NCBI GenBank assembly: GCA_016125455.1
Contig: WGLS01000001.1
Location: forward strand, 124,001 to 188,000
Origin: Alphaproteobacteria bacterium
Lineage (GTDB): Bacteria > Pseudomonadota > Alphaproteobacteria > Caulobacterales > Parvularculaceae
Direction: 5' to 3'
DNA: 64,000 nucleotides
Positions within the stretch are counted from its first letter, which is position 1. Each line of letters begins with the position of its first letter. This document shows positions 47,311-56,252 of this stretch, one piece after another. Under the pieces are notes generated by a model that was not told the origin of the DNA, ran no database searches, and saw only the letters and a program-made list of their open reading frames with translations. A program made the translations under genes and the position numbers.

Positions 47311-48333
47311 TCACCGCGCGCTGCGCTGGTCATTCATGGACTTGGCCCGACTAACGGCCGTCGTCCCTCGGCGTCTCGACAATCCCAGAACCGAAAACAG
47401 ACCTTTGACGATCCTAGCGCTTTCCCGAGCAAAAAATCCGACCCACAACAATCCGGAGACCAACAAAAGAAATGGACGCGGGTATGCATCAGAAAAGTGA
47501 GCGTCAAAGTATTTTATTGCGCTAGTTACTTTTCGTCGTTCAACGCCGAATTTCGATGCGCGACTTGAGCCTTTGTAGTGCACGACGGCGACGAGAGGAT
47601 CATAGAAGACCTTGCCCCCGGCCTTCGAAAATCGGAGAAAAAAATCGATGTCCTCGACGTGCAAGAAGTACCGTTCGTCCATGCCCCCAATCGCTTGGTA
47701 GTCTCCTCGTGGCAATAGAAAGCAGGCTCCGGAAATTGTCGGCGTTTCGCAAAGGTGTCCCGGACACGGATCATTGTGAAGATTGAACCGCTGAAAATAG
47801 GGATGATTAGGCGCAACCTTGTAGAGCCTTGTTGCCTCGACAAATGCTCGCCAGGGAGTAAGCGTTTCTCGTCTCGATCCCTGCTGCTCGGTCCCGTCCG
47901 CGTTGACAAGTTTTGGTCCGACCACCCATGACCCATGCATGTCGCCGACATCCGCAATAAGCTTCTCAACAGCGCCGACGGGCAGGATAGCATCGGGGTT
48001 CAGGAACAAAAGAAAGTCGCCGGTTGCGCTGCGCGCGCCTAGGTTGCAGGCAGTCGCAAAGCCGACATTACCGTGCCCCGTGATGATCTTGATGAGCGGT
48101 TCAACACGGTTCTGGCCGACCGCGCGGTCAACCTCGCCTTCCCAATTGCCATTGTCGACAATAATGATCTCGGTAACGACTGCTTGTTCGCGAAGAGCGT
48201 CAATCGCGCGCGCAAGCAACGGGCCAGTGAAGTAGGTTACAACGACTGCGGACACTTGAACCTGGCAGGAAAGTTCATCGCCCCGGGCTCCTTCCGACCG
48301 TTCCGTTTTCTTTTCGAGCTCGTCGTCGGCCAT
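47311..48333 (-). CDS. family 2 glycosyltransferase (WbbL/rhamnosyltransferase-like)
   Basis: A 340-residue GT2 enzyme. It starts its catalytic domain with VSAVVVTYFTGPLLARAIDAL, then IIIVDNGN, GNVGFATACNLGAR and FLLFLNPDA. SGACFLLPRGDYQAIGGMDERYFLHVEDIDFFLR follows, typical of dTDP-rhamnosyl-like transferases. A hydrophobic patch near the C-terminus (FLLLVSGLLWVGFFA) may associate with the membrane. The start at 48333 is preferred over an upstream Arg-rich extension. It converges with the ArnT-like pair with a 2-bp gap. Confidence 0.88.
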   Translation of the reverse strand: MADDELEKKTERSEGARGDELSCQVQVSAVVVTYFTGPLLARAIDALREQAVVTEIIIVDNGNWEGEVDRAVGQNRVEPLIKIITGHGNVGFATACNLGARSATGDFLLFLNPDAILPVGAVEKLIADVGDMHGSWVVGPKLVNADGTEQQGSRRETLTPWRAFVEATRLYKVAPNHPYFQRFNLHNDPCPGHLCETPTISGACFLLPRGDYQAIGGMDERYFLHVEDIDFFLRFSKAGGKVFYDPLVAVVHYKGSSRASKFGVERRKVTSAIKYFDAHFSDAYPRPFLLLVSGLLWVGFFARESARIVKGLFSVLGLSRRRGTTAVSRAKSMNDQRSAR

Positions 48334-48399
48334 CTGAGGACGCCACCTAAGGTTGAAAGCTGGACGCGTTCGCCGCGTCACGCGCAACCGTATACGAAT

Positions 48400-50361
48400 T
48401 TAACTGCGCAAATCCGGCGGCGTCGCTTCCTCGCTCAGGTTCGCAATGGCGTCGCTGAGCGACACGATTGACGAGTCAGTCGAACCGAGCCTCCGGATCG
48501 ACAAACTTTCCGACTCCGCCTCCCGCGCGCCAACGACAGCAATCACAGGCACCTTGGCCGCTGAGTGTTCGCGCACCTTGTAGTTTATCTTCTCATTTCG
48601 AAGATCAAGTTCGGCGCGAAGTCCGGCAGCCCGCAAGTCACCGACGACCCTGGCCGCGTAATCATCCGCTTCCGATGTAATCGTCGCGACGACAATTTGC
48701 CTCGGCGCCAACCAGAGCGGAAACCGGCCAGCATATTGCTCGATGAGCAGGCCAATAAAGCGCTCAAAAGTGCCGAATACAGCACGATGCAGCATGACTG
48801 GGCGCTTCTTTTCGCCATCGGCATCCATGTAGGATGCATCAAGACGTTCCGGCAGGATGTAGTCTAATTGATACGTCCCCGCCTGCCAGGTACGTCCAAT
48901 CGCATCCGTCAGGTGGAACTCCAGCTTTGGACCATAGAACGCTCCCTCGCCTTCGGCGATTTCAAATTCCAGTCCAGCCGCAGTCAGCGCGTCTGCAAGC
49001 GTTTTCTCAGCCTTGTCCCAGATCGCATCGTCGCCGGCCCGCACTTCGGGGCGCGTCGCGAGCTTATAGGCGATGTCGGTCATGCCCATTTCGCGATAGA
49101 CTTCGCCAAATAGCTGCAGGAAGCTTTTTGTTTCCTGAATGATTTGGTCTTCGCGACAGAAAATATGCGCATCGTCCTGCGTCATCTGACGAACACGGAG
49201 CAAGCCGTGCAAGGCGCCATGCGCTTCGTTCCGGTGGCAACAACCGAACTCGGCCATGCGGATCGGCAGGTCCCGATATGAACGAACGCCCTGCTTGAAT
49301 ATCTGTACGTGCGCCGGACAATTCATGGGCTTTAGCGCCAGGAGATCGGCGTCGCCGGAAAGCAATGGCGCATCGTCGTCGATTGATGGAATCTCATCGG
49401 GAACGATAAACATGCCATCGCGAAATTTTGCCCAATGCCCCGATTGCTCCCAAAACTTCGACTCAAGGAGCTGTGGCGTCTTGACCTCAATGTACCCCGC
49501 GGCATCGAGCTTTCGCCGGATATACGCCTCCAGCTGTCGCCACAGTAGAAACCCGTTGGCATGCCAAAAGACCGACCCTTGCGCTTCCGGCTGCAGATGA
49601 AAAAGGTCCATCTCGCGGCCCAGCTTTCGATGGTCCCGCTTCTCCGCCTCTTCCAGCCGAGTCAGATACTCCGCGAGCCCCTTTTCGTCTTTCCAGGCCG
49701 TTCCATAAATACGCTGAAGAACGGCATTGCGGTGGTCGCCGCGCCAATATGCGCCGGCGACCTTCATGAGCTTGAACGCCTTGCCGATATGCTTCGTAGA
49801 CGGCAGATGCGGCCCCCGGCACAAATCGTGCCAGTCGCCATGAAAATAGACCTTTATCTCTTCTTCCTGCGGAAGATCAGATATAATTTCCGCCTTGTAG
49901 GATTCGCCAAGTTCTTCAAAATGACGAATGGCCTGGTCGCGATCCCACACTTCTCTTCTCGTGGGCCGATCCTCGTCGACGATCTCAGCCATCCGCTTTT
50001 CAATCTTCTCGAGGTCATCCGTCGAAAAGGGATCGTCGCGCGCAAAGTCGTAGAAGAACCCGTCGTCAATCACGGGACCGATTGTCACCTGGGTGCCTGG
50101 ATATAGCTCCTGCACCGCTTGGGCGAGCAGGTGAGCAGCGTCATGACGGATGAGCTCGAGCGCCTCCGGATCGTCGCGCGTGACAATTTCGAGGCGCGCG
50201 TCCGTGCTGATCGGCTGAAAAACGTCCGAAAGCTCTCCGTCAATCCTGACCGCAATCGCCTTCTTGGCGAGCGATTTGGAAATGTCGGCAGCGACGTCCG
50301 CTCCAGTAACTGAGCCGTCGAATTTTCGAACGGCGCCGTCGGGCAAGGTGATGGCGACCAT
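48400..50361 (-). CDS. thrS: threonyl-tRNA synthetase
   Basis: A 653-residue class II synthetase with the full ThrRS layout. The TGS domain is at the N-terminus ([11 protein letters not shown]). The editing domain has HDAAHLLAQ (His73, His77) and [11 protein letters not shown]. The catalytic core includes [11 protein letters not shown] and [12 protein letters not shown], and the C-terminal anticodon-binding domain has [15 protein letters not shown]. It charges tRNA-Thr. The ATG at 50361 is the normal family start. It stands alone between the glycosyltransferase and DUF1217 genes. Confidence 0.97.
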   Translation of the reverse strand: MVAITLPDGAVRKFDGSVTGADVAADISKSLAKKAIAVRIDGELSDVFQPISTDARLEIVTRDDPEALELIRHDAAHLLAQAVQELYPGTQVTIGPVIDDGFFYDFARDDPFSTDDLEKIEKRMAEIVDEDRPTRREVWDRDQAIRHFEELGESYKAEIISDLPQEEEIKVYFHGDWHDLCRGPHLPSTKHIGKAFKLMKVAGAYWRGDHRNAVLQRIYGTAWKDEKGLAEYLTRLEEAEKRDHRKLGREMDLFHLQPEAQGSVFWHANGFLLWRQLEAYIRRKLDAAGYIEVKTPQLLESKFWEQSGHWAKFRDGMFIVPDEIPSIDDDAPLLSGDADLLALKPMNCPAHVQIFKQGVRSYRDLPIRMAEFGCCHRNEAHGALHGLLRVRQMTQDDAHIFCREDQIIQETKSFLQLFGEVYREMGMTDIAYKLATRPEVRAGDDAIWDKAEKTLADALTAAGLEFEIAEGEGAFYGPKLEFHLTDAIGRTWQAGTYQLDYILPERLDASYMDADGEKKRPVMLHRAVFGTFERFIGLLIEQYAGRFPLWLAPRQIVVATITSEADDYAARVVGDLRAAGLRAELDLRNEKINYKVREHSAAKVPVIAVVGAREAESESLSIRRLGSTDSSIVSLSDAIANLSEEATPPDLRS

Positions 50362-50437
50362 GGAAAGGCCCTAATGCTATGAAAGGTTCAAGCATCGGGT
50401 TTAGGCGGCCCTGTCAAGCGGGGCAAGGATCGGATGG

Positions 50438-51595
50438 CTAGCGCGACACCGCAGCGGCGAACAGGCTGGAGGCGGAGGCCCCGGCGAGCCCAATCGGCCG
50501 AAACAGGCTGACAATGGAAGCGCCGCCGACGCCAGCCGATGCATTCTGGGCGTCGTATACGGCTGCATAGCGTCTGATCAGCTTCTGGCGGCCCTCCTGG
50601 GAATAGAGGTCGTTGAGGTCAACGAGCTGTTCAATCCGGGCTGCAAGCCGATTGACCGGCAAACCGTTCAGCTCACTGGGAAGAGAGAACGTCGTGAAGA
50701 TGAACTCGCGTAAGGGTCGGTCGGACAACAGACCGAAGTAACTCTGCACGTCGCCGGCATTTCGATCGAAATAGAGCGCAAGGCGAACGCCTGGATTAGC
50801 CTCGCCCTCCTGAATTTCCGTAGCGACTTCGACATATCTGTCCACGACGGCCATGACTTGTCGTTTGTCCTGTACATTTCGTTCACCAGCGCCCGGGAAC
50901 TGGAAGAAGTTCGCGAACTCGCGGAACTGAGCGTTGCGGAGGCGGTTGTACAGCGAGGCTTCGTCGTTGAAATCCTGACTGATGAGCTTCTTTATCAGCC
51001 CTTGCGCATTCTCCTGACCTTGAAGGTCGAATGCCGTCACCAGGAACTGGTACAGACGATAGTCGCTAACGAGGTCGTCGGCTGATTTCACTTTGCCGAT
51101 GTTTTCGACAAAGTACTGGATTTCGCGGAGGCGTTGCGCGGTACTGACATTCCGGGAGGATGTCGGGTCAACAACAGTTTCAAGACGCGCCTCGGCCGTC
51201 TTCATGTCTCGAAATCGCTGGATAATCGCTTCAACGACCGACGGGGTCCTGACCGCATCCTGTCCCGAACCTGGAAAGCGGAACAGCCGGGCAAACTCGC
51301 CGTAGCGCTTGTTTTCAAGCTGATTGATCGGCGCTGCCGGATCATCAGGGTTCTGCAATAACAGGTTTCGAACGTAACCACGGGCATTGGAGTCGTTCGG
51401 CAAATCGAACGCGGCCATCGCGAAGTCGAAGATCCGTTTGTCGTTTACAAGCTCAATATCCGATTGAATCCGGCCAATATTTCGTCGGAAGTAATCGATT
51501 TCTTTCTGGTAGCTGGAAAGGTCCGGCGCGCCACGGGTGGTTGCATCCGCAACACGTTGCGCCGCGATGTTCACCTGCACGATCGTCGGTAGCAT
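50438..51595 (-). CDS. DUF1217 family protein with three internal repeats
   Basis: A 385-residue protein of the DUF1217 type, often found near alphaproteobacterial flagellar genes. It consists of three related helical units of about 80 residues (31-110, 157-236, 271-350). Each begins with an xYFxxNxGxVxS pattern (IDYFRRNIGRIQS; IQYFVENIGKVKS; ALYFDRNAGDVQS) and contains an AFDL/TFSL core. No signal peptide is evident, and the C-terminus is Ala/Gly/Ser-rich. A flagellar role is inferred from the family only; no flagellar genes are in this window. Confidence 0.8.
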   Translation of the reverse strand: MLPTIVQVNIAAQRVADATTRGAPDLSSYQKEIDYFRRNIGRIQSDIELVNDKRIFDFAMAAFDLPNDSNARGYVRNLLLQNPDDPAAPINQLENKRYGEFARLFRFPGSGQDAVRTPSVVEAIIQRFRDMKTAEARLETVVDPTSSRNVSTAQRLREIQYFVENIGKVKSADDLVSDYRLYQFLVTAFDLQGQENAQGLIKKLISQDFNDEASLYNRLRNAQFREFANFFQFPGAGERNVQDKRQVMAVVDRYVEVATEIQEGEANPGVRLALYFDRNAGDVQSYFGLLSDRPLREFIFTTFSLPSELNGLPVNRLAARIEQLVDLNDLYSQEGRQKLIRRYAAVYDAQNASAGVGGASIVSLFRPIGLAGASASSLFAAAVSR

Positions 51596-51684
51596 GACGC
51601 GCCTCGAACGAAGAGCGCGCGGGTCGCACGCCCAATAAGCCGACTTTCAACTGACAGAATTAAAGGCCGGTTTAAGCCAAATCG

Positions 51685-52539
51685 TTAACGTAGCCTTGCC
51701 ATTATAGCATCAGCAAAAACATCAGCCGCCGTTGGCGCAAGTCCGATAAATAGCTCCGGCTCAATAAGTTCGGCCTCCATGATCATGAACCGGTCATTAT
51801 CGACGATTGCGTCAATGCGGGCGTAGAGAGGCGCGATTGGCAATTTATCCAGCACGTTCCTGGCAGCTTCGATCGCGGCTGGGGCCGGATCCAAGCGAAC
51901 GGACACGCCGCCATGCTCCTCCTGGCAGAGGATTGCGCCGGGTGCAGGCCGCTTGTTGATCGCGTGACTGAAGATGCCGTCGAAAAACACGAAGGATGTC
52001 TCGCCGACGTCGCCGATTTCGCTGAGCACCGGCTGGACCATTCCAGCCGACCTTAGCTTCGCCGCGGCCACGAGAAGGCCTTCCGGGTCATCAGCGCGAA
52101 CAATTGAAAGGCCAATCCCGCTTGCGCCGAAAACCGGCTTTACGACGGCCTCGACCAACCCAAGCTGCTCCATCCCGACAAGAATATCGGTTGGGCTTGG
52201 CGCGACAAACCGCGTTGGCACGATTGGAACGCCCTGCCAGCCCAACCTTGCAAGGTACCGTTTGGACAGGTTCCAGCGCATCAACCTGGAAGGATTGTAG
52301 ACGTTTGGGCGTTTGTCGAGCGACAGGAGCCAGGCCAGGAAGGACGCTTCCCTACCCACATAATCCCAGGTTGAACGGACGACGATTGCGTCCCAGCCTT
52401 CAAAATCCGAACCATTTGCGTTCCAGGGAACCGGCGAAACCTCGACGCCGCGCTTTGCCAAGGCTTCCGCCGCAAGGCGATCGCTAGGTTGAAACGCTGG
52501 CTTTTCGAGGCAGGTGACAAAAGCAATCCTGGGCATCAT
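51685..52539 (-). CDS. ATP-grasp protein (glutathione synthetase-like)
   Basis: A 284-residue ATP-grasp protein. It starts with RIAFVTCLEKPAFQPSD and contains VVRSTWDYVGREASFLAWL, VVKPVFGASGIGLSIV (ATP-binding strand and Gly loop) and MIMEAELIEPELFIG (metal-binding Glu residues). It resembles the family that includes DcsG-like and prokaryotic GSH-synthetase-like ligases. The peptide or amino-acid substrate is unknown. ATG 52539 is used; 52551 and 52536 are also possible. It is divergent from the DUF6265 gene. Confidence 0.8.
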   Translation of the reverse strand: MMPRIAFVTCLEKPAFQPSDRLAAEALAKRGVEVSPVPWNANGSDFEGWDAIVVRSTWDYVGREASFLAWLLSLDKRPNVYNPSRLMRWNLSKRYLARLGWQGVPIVPTRFVAPSPTDILVGMEQLGLVEAVVKPVFGASGIGLSIVRADDPEGLLVAAAKLRSAGMVQPVLSEIGDVGETSFVFFDGIFSHAINKRPAPGAILCQEEHGGVSVRLDPAPAAIEAARNVLDKLPIAPLYARIDAIVDNDRFMIMEAELIEPELFIGLAPTAADVFADAIMARLR

Positions 52540-52605
52540 GCTCGCCAACATCGGGGCTTTCGGTCGGCATACCTACGGCCAGACAAAAACAGTTCGGGAT
52601 TGCTC

Positions 52606-53097
52606 ATGCAGATCGCTTGGACCGTCTCAGCAATCCTGGTGGCATTCGGCGTCCAGACAGCGACCGTCGCAGCTGCTGGACTAGCTGACGTCGCCTTTCT
52701 CGAGGGGGCGTGGCGGGGCGATTCGGAGGGGCTAGTCTTCGAGGAAATCTGGAGCGGCCCCGAAGGCGACGTAATGACAGGCATGGCGCGTGGCGTGAAA
52801 AATGGCCGGACGACCGTGCTTGAATACATAATTCTGTCGGAAAGGTCGGATGGTTTGGAAATGCGATTCAAGCATTTTCGACCCGATTATACGACATGGG
52901 AAACTGACTCACCAGTCGTCCTTAAGCTCACGAAAGTTTCACCAGGCGATGCACTCTTTACTGCCCTCGAGACAGAAGCCGATGTACGGTCGATCCGCTA
53001 CTTCATGTTGTCGGAAGAAACGTTGCAGGCCGATGTCGTGCTTGCGGGCGAAGAAGCACAAAGCGGCTTTTCACTGACCTTCCAGCGCGTGGAGTGA
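52606..53097 (+). CDS. exported DUF6265 family protein
   Basis: A 163-residue protein with a signal peptide (MQIAWTVSAILVAFGVQTATVAAAG). The mature part begins ADVAFLEGAWRGDSEG and contains FEEIWSGPEGDVMTGMARGVKNG, typical of DUF6265 lipocalin-like proteins of unknown role. The ATG at 52606 gives a proper signal peptide. Its last 100 bp overlap the yidD reading frame on the other strand. Confidence 0.82.
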   Translation: MQIAWTVSAILVAFGVQTATVAAAGLADVAFLEGAWRGDSEGLVFEEIWSGPEGDVMTGMARGVKNGRTTVLEYIILSERSDGLEMRFKHFRPDYTTWETDSPVVLKLTKVSPGDALFTALETEADVRSIRYFMLSEETLQADVVLAGEEAQSGFSLTFQRVE

Positions 53098-53444
53098 CCC
53101 GCTGACCTTTTCGTCCATGCCCAGTCGCCGATCCGCCAAAACCGCCAGCCCGCGCGCGGTACGACTTCGGGCGGCGGATCCCAACCATGAGAGCCAAATG
53201 GATGACATCGGCTGATACGAGACGCGGCCAACCAGAAGCCTGTCCATGCACCATGCCGCGCGACCGACGTCACCGCATACTCGGAACATGTCGGCAAATG
53301 GCGACACCGCACGCCTAGAAATGCAAACACATGTGAAAACGACGCCTGATATGCGCGCAGGCCGGCAATAACCACTCGCGTAATTCTGCTTTGATTGAAC
53401 ATCTCGGACGCATCTTCGGTCTGTTCCGGCTTACTTGGCATCAT
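52998..53444 (-). CDS. yidD: membrane protein insertion efficiency factor YidD, extended C-terminus
   Basis: A 148-residue YidD. The conserved core is GLRAYQASFSHVF, CRHLPTCSEYAVTSVARHG, then WLAASRISRCHPFGSHGWDPPPE (three conserved Cys). It assists YidC-dependent insertion of membrane proteins. The family is usually 70-90 residues; here about 50 extra residues follow. The last third of the gene is antisense to the DUF6265 3' end. An AGGA ribosome-binding site precedes the ATG at 53444. Confidence 0.87.
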   Translation of the reverse strand: MMPSKPEQTEDASEMFNQSRITRVVIAGLRAYQASFSHVFAFLGVRCRHLPTCSEYAVTSVARHGAWTGFWLAASRISRCHPFGSHGWDPPPEVVPRAGWRFWRIGDWAWTKRSAGHSTRWKVSEKPLCASSPASTTSACNVSSDNMK

Positions 53445-53540
53445 GAAATCCTAGCTCGCCGGGGGATGCTTCGATAGCTTTTCAATTGCCTCCCTGCCGG
53501 GCATTCTGCAACCAACGCCTGTTCGGCGACGAAGGGACTT

Positions 53541-54617
53541 ATGGAAAGACAATCATTCTTGGGGTTTGGCGCTGCTGTCACGCTCACGGTTTTGCTCGTT
53601 GGTTGCGGAGATGTTTCCAGCGAAGCGCAGAAATCGCCAGGCCTAACTTCTACCGAAGAGATCAATGCCTTTGACTGGCCTACGATTGATGGCGAACCGC
53701 CGATGATCATCGCCCACCGCGGCGCAAGCGGCTATCTGCCGGAGCACACGATCGAGGCTTACGAACTTGCGCTCGATCAAGGCGCGGACGCCATTGAGCC
53801 AGATCTCGTACTCACCAAGGACGGCGTTCTTGTGGCACGGCATGACCGGTACCTTTCCACGACAACCGACGTGGCCGATCGCGAAGAATTCGCCGATCGC
53901 AAACGCGCCGATCCGAACTCTGGCGGTGAAGGTCGCGTCGACTGGTGGATCGAAGATTTCACGCTGGACGAAGTAAAGACGCTTCGAGCGCGGCAGCCGC
54001 GAAAGGGACGCCCCACCGACCAGGACGGACAGTTTGCAATTCCTACTCTTGCGGAAGTTCTGGTATTGGCCACCGTGTGGGCGCAGGAAGAAGGGCGGCC
54101 GATCGCAATTTATCCGGAGACCAAGCATCCGGAATTCTTTGCCTCAATCGGCCTCGATTTTGAGAATCCTCTTCTGATTTCACTTGAGGGTTATGATGCG
54201 GGGCTCGTCTTTGTGCAGTCTTTCGAACCTTCCATCCTCAAGCGACTGCACGACCAGTCAACTTCGGCGTTGGTTTTCCTGACGGATGACCCAAACGCGG
54301 TCACGGCAACGGCGCTTGATGGCATTTCGCAATTCGCTGACGGCATCGGCGTTGAAAAGTCTCTAGTCTACGACGATTCGGGATGTCCAACCGGCCTGGT
54401 CGCCGCGGCGCATCAGCGAGGGCTATTCGTTCATGCCTGGACCTTTCGAAACGATGAGACGGTCGAGTTGCAATCCTCGACCGACCCGGCGTGCTTTCGT
54501 GCGGATGGCGAGCCTGTTGCAATCGAGCTGACCACAGCATTTCGCGCCGGCGTGGACGGGGTCTTTGCCGACTTTCCGGATACTGCAATCGCGATTCGCG
54601 ACGAAATGGGCCAATAA
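53541..54617 (+). CDS. glpQ: glycerophosphodiester phosphodiesterase lipoprotein
   Basis: A 358-residue GlpQ-type enzyme. The lipoprotein signal ends at LLVGC (near residue 22). The TIM-barrel domain starts MIIAHRGASGYLPEHT with the catalytic His, then AIEPDLVLTKDGVLVARHD (metal-binding Glu/Asp and second His) and PTLAEVL. It hydrolyses glycerophosphodiesters to glycerol-3-phosphate in the periplasm. Its AAGGGA ribosome-binding site is 7 bp upstream. Confidence 0.92.
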   Translation: MERQSFLGFGAAVTLTVLLVGCGDVSSEAQKSPGLTSTEEINAFDWPTIDGEPPMIIAHRGASGYLPEHTIEAYELALDQGADAIEPDLVLTKDGVLVARHDRYLSTTTDVADREEFADRKRADPNSGGEGRVDWWIEDFTLDEVKTLRARQPRKGRPTDQDGQFAIPTLAEVLVLATVWAQEEGRPIAIYPETKHPEFFASIGLDFENPLLISLEGYDAGLVFVQSFEPSILKRLHDQSTSALVFLTDDPNAVTATALDGISQFADGIGVEKSLVYDDSGCPTGLVAAAHQRGLFVHAWTFRNDETVELQSSTDPACFRADGEPVAIELTTAFRAGVDGVFADFPDTAIAIRDEMGQ

Positions 54618-54720
54618 ATTGGCGGGATCCGCGACGGAACAGGCCGAATTCCTCGTTCCAACCCAGCAAGCGTCTTTCGCAGGACTGCCTGCCGACAAAA
54701 CCAAACCCCGGAGAGCAAAA

Positions 54721-55521
54721 TTGCCACTTTTCAAGAGAAAAATCGATCGTCACTTATTCTTTGCACTGATTATTTCCAGCGGCGCTATCTCATCGACCTG
54801 CGCGCAGGAGCAAAGCGAGGAGGAAAGCGCGCCAATTGAACTCGAAGGTCCGGTTCTCGGAAGCGACGCCGACCATGAAAATCGAAGCGTAAACGGCGAC
54901 AAGGCAGACGAAGATGCGCCTGCAAACGCTCGAATGGCGGCAGGCGGCCGGGTTCTTGGCGAGGCGCGAGCCGCACTGCGGACAAAGGGATGCGAGGCCG
55001 CGGCGCCCGCATACCGTGTGGCCGCTGGCATGGGCGAAGGTTTCGAAGCGGCGCAACATGAGCTCGGCGATTGCCTGTTGACGATCACGGGGCGGAACGA
55101 AACGGAAACTGCGCTATTCCGTCAGGAAGGCATGTTCTGGCTTAACCGCGCCGCCTTTGCAGGAAATGCTCGAGCGCAGCGCCGGCTTGCCATTTTGCAC
55201 GCGTCGCCAATTGGCGGCGCCCACGACCAAGAACTCGCGCTAAGCTGGTCCCTTGTTTATGGAAAAAATCCGGAAGCGGATCTTTACGGCCAGGGCCCAT
55301 TGCCGTCCACGATGGTTGAGGGGTTGATGAACGACCTGCCAGATGCAGCGGTGGTCAACGCAAAAGAGTTCGCGGCCTCGTTCGAGCCGCTGGTCCTTCA
55401 ATCATATGAGCCTAGCGAAAGGAGTGGCAAGGATCGAGGGTCATTTGAAGACCGTCGCGAGGAGTTTGAACGCCGACGCCGCCAGGGTGGGCGGCGCGGT
55501 CCAGGAATTGACTCGAATTAA
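54721..55521 (+). CDS. exported Sel1/TPR-like repeat protein
   Basis: A 266-residue protein. A signal peptide follows the TTG start (MPLFKRKIDRHLFFALIISS...TCAQ). An acidic linker leads to Sel1-like helices: CEAAAPAYRVAAGMGEGFEAAQHELGDC and GMFWLNRAAFAGNARAQRRLAILHA. The C-terminus is Arg-rich (FERRRRQGGRRGPG). TTG 54721 is chosen because GGAGAG precedes it and the signal peptide starts there. It lies 103 bp after glpQ and ends at a strong terminator. The partner is unknown. Confidence 0.72.
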   Translation: MPLFKRKIDRHLFFALIISSGAISSTCAQEQSEEESAPIELEGPVLGSDADHENRSVNGDKADEDAPANARMAAGGRVLGEARAALRTKGCEAAAPAYRVAAGMGEGFEAAQHELGDCLLTITGRNETETALFRQEGMFWLNRAAFAGNARAQRRLAILHASPIGGAHDQELALSWSLVYGKNPEADLYGQGPLPSTMVEGLMNDLPDAAVVNAKEFAASFEPLVLQSYEPSERSGKDRGSFEDRREEFERRRRQGGRRGPGIDSN

Positions 55522-55547
55522 CAGGGTTGCGCCATTGAACAAGGGCA

Positions 55548-55583
55548 GGCCGGGAGGCGTACCGCCCGGCCCATCTATTTTTT
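55548..55583 (+). terminator. Rho-independent terminator after the Sel1-like gene
   Basis: A 7-bp stem GGCCGGG/CCCGGCC (55548-55554, 55565-55571) with a 10-nt loop is followed by six T at 55578-55583. It lies 26 bp past the stop codon. There is no T-run on the minus-strand side, so it serves the plus strand only. Confidence 0.85.
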
Positions 55584-55599
55584 GCGCCGTGAGATCCGA

Positions 55600-56016
55600 C
55601 TATCTCAAGACAATCGTGACCCTAGTCCGGTTTGGTCCGTACCGATAATACTGGCGAGAGCGAGCATCATAGAAGATTGTCGCCCGCGAGGGGCGTGCGG
55701 CATTGCGTGCACCCTTGCGCGGTCCATCCCACACCCAAGCTCTTGCCGGGCAAACGGTGACCCTCTCGTCACGCCGATTTTCACGGCGATCTGCACGGTC
55801 TTCGAATCGATCGCGGCGGCCATTGTCATACCGCCGATCGCGACGATCCTCGCGCCGGTCACGCGCATCCTCAACTAGATCTGGACAGCGCGACGCATCA
55901 AAGCGCCACCCCACGCCGGCATAGCCGCTTGCATGGTACGGGTGCGCCTGCGCCGTCGCGCCAAGCGCGGCAAATGCAACTGCGCCGGTAAGGGCGCCGA
56001 TTACCAGGTTCTTCAT
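55600..56016 (-). CDS. exported Arg/Asp-rich low-complexity protein
   Basis: A 138-residue protein with a signal peptide (MKNLVIGALTGAVAFAALGATAQA). The mature N-terminus is Gly/Tyr/His-rich; residues 49-85 are an alternating Arg/Asp run (EDARDRREDRRDRRYDNG and so on). Two Cys flank that run (44, 89). The C-terminus has YRYGPNRTRVTIVLR. I recognise no family. The ATG at 56016 is selected: GGAG lies 8 bp upstream, while 56022 would place it too close. It has no obvious operon partner. Confidence 0.68.
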   Translation of the reverse strand: MKNLVIGALTGAVAFAALGATAQAHPYHASGYAGVGWRFDASRCPDLVEDARDRREDRRDRRYDNGRRDRFEDRADRRENRRDERVTVCPARAWVWDGPRKGARNAARPSRATIFYDARSRQYYRYGPNRTRVTIVLR

Positions 56017-56252
56017 CGTCATCACTCCGAGCTCGGCGCCGGCAATGCCCGACTGCCAAAGACCCCCATAGCCAAACCTGAAACGGTCGAGCCGATCGTT
56101 TCCGTCGCCCGCAAGCGCGAACTGCACCCTCGCGAACGCGGTAGACGACACTTGCGCGGCCCAGTCGCTACGTGTCGTCGATATGTGGCATATTGAACTT
56201 AGAGCGCGTTGCCGCCGGAGGAACGTGGATTGGGCAGATCGATGGAGAACAA

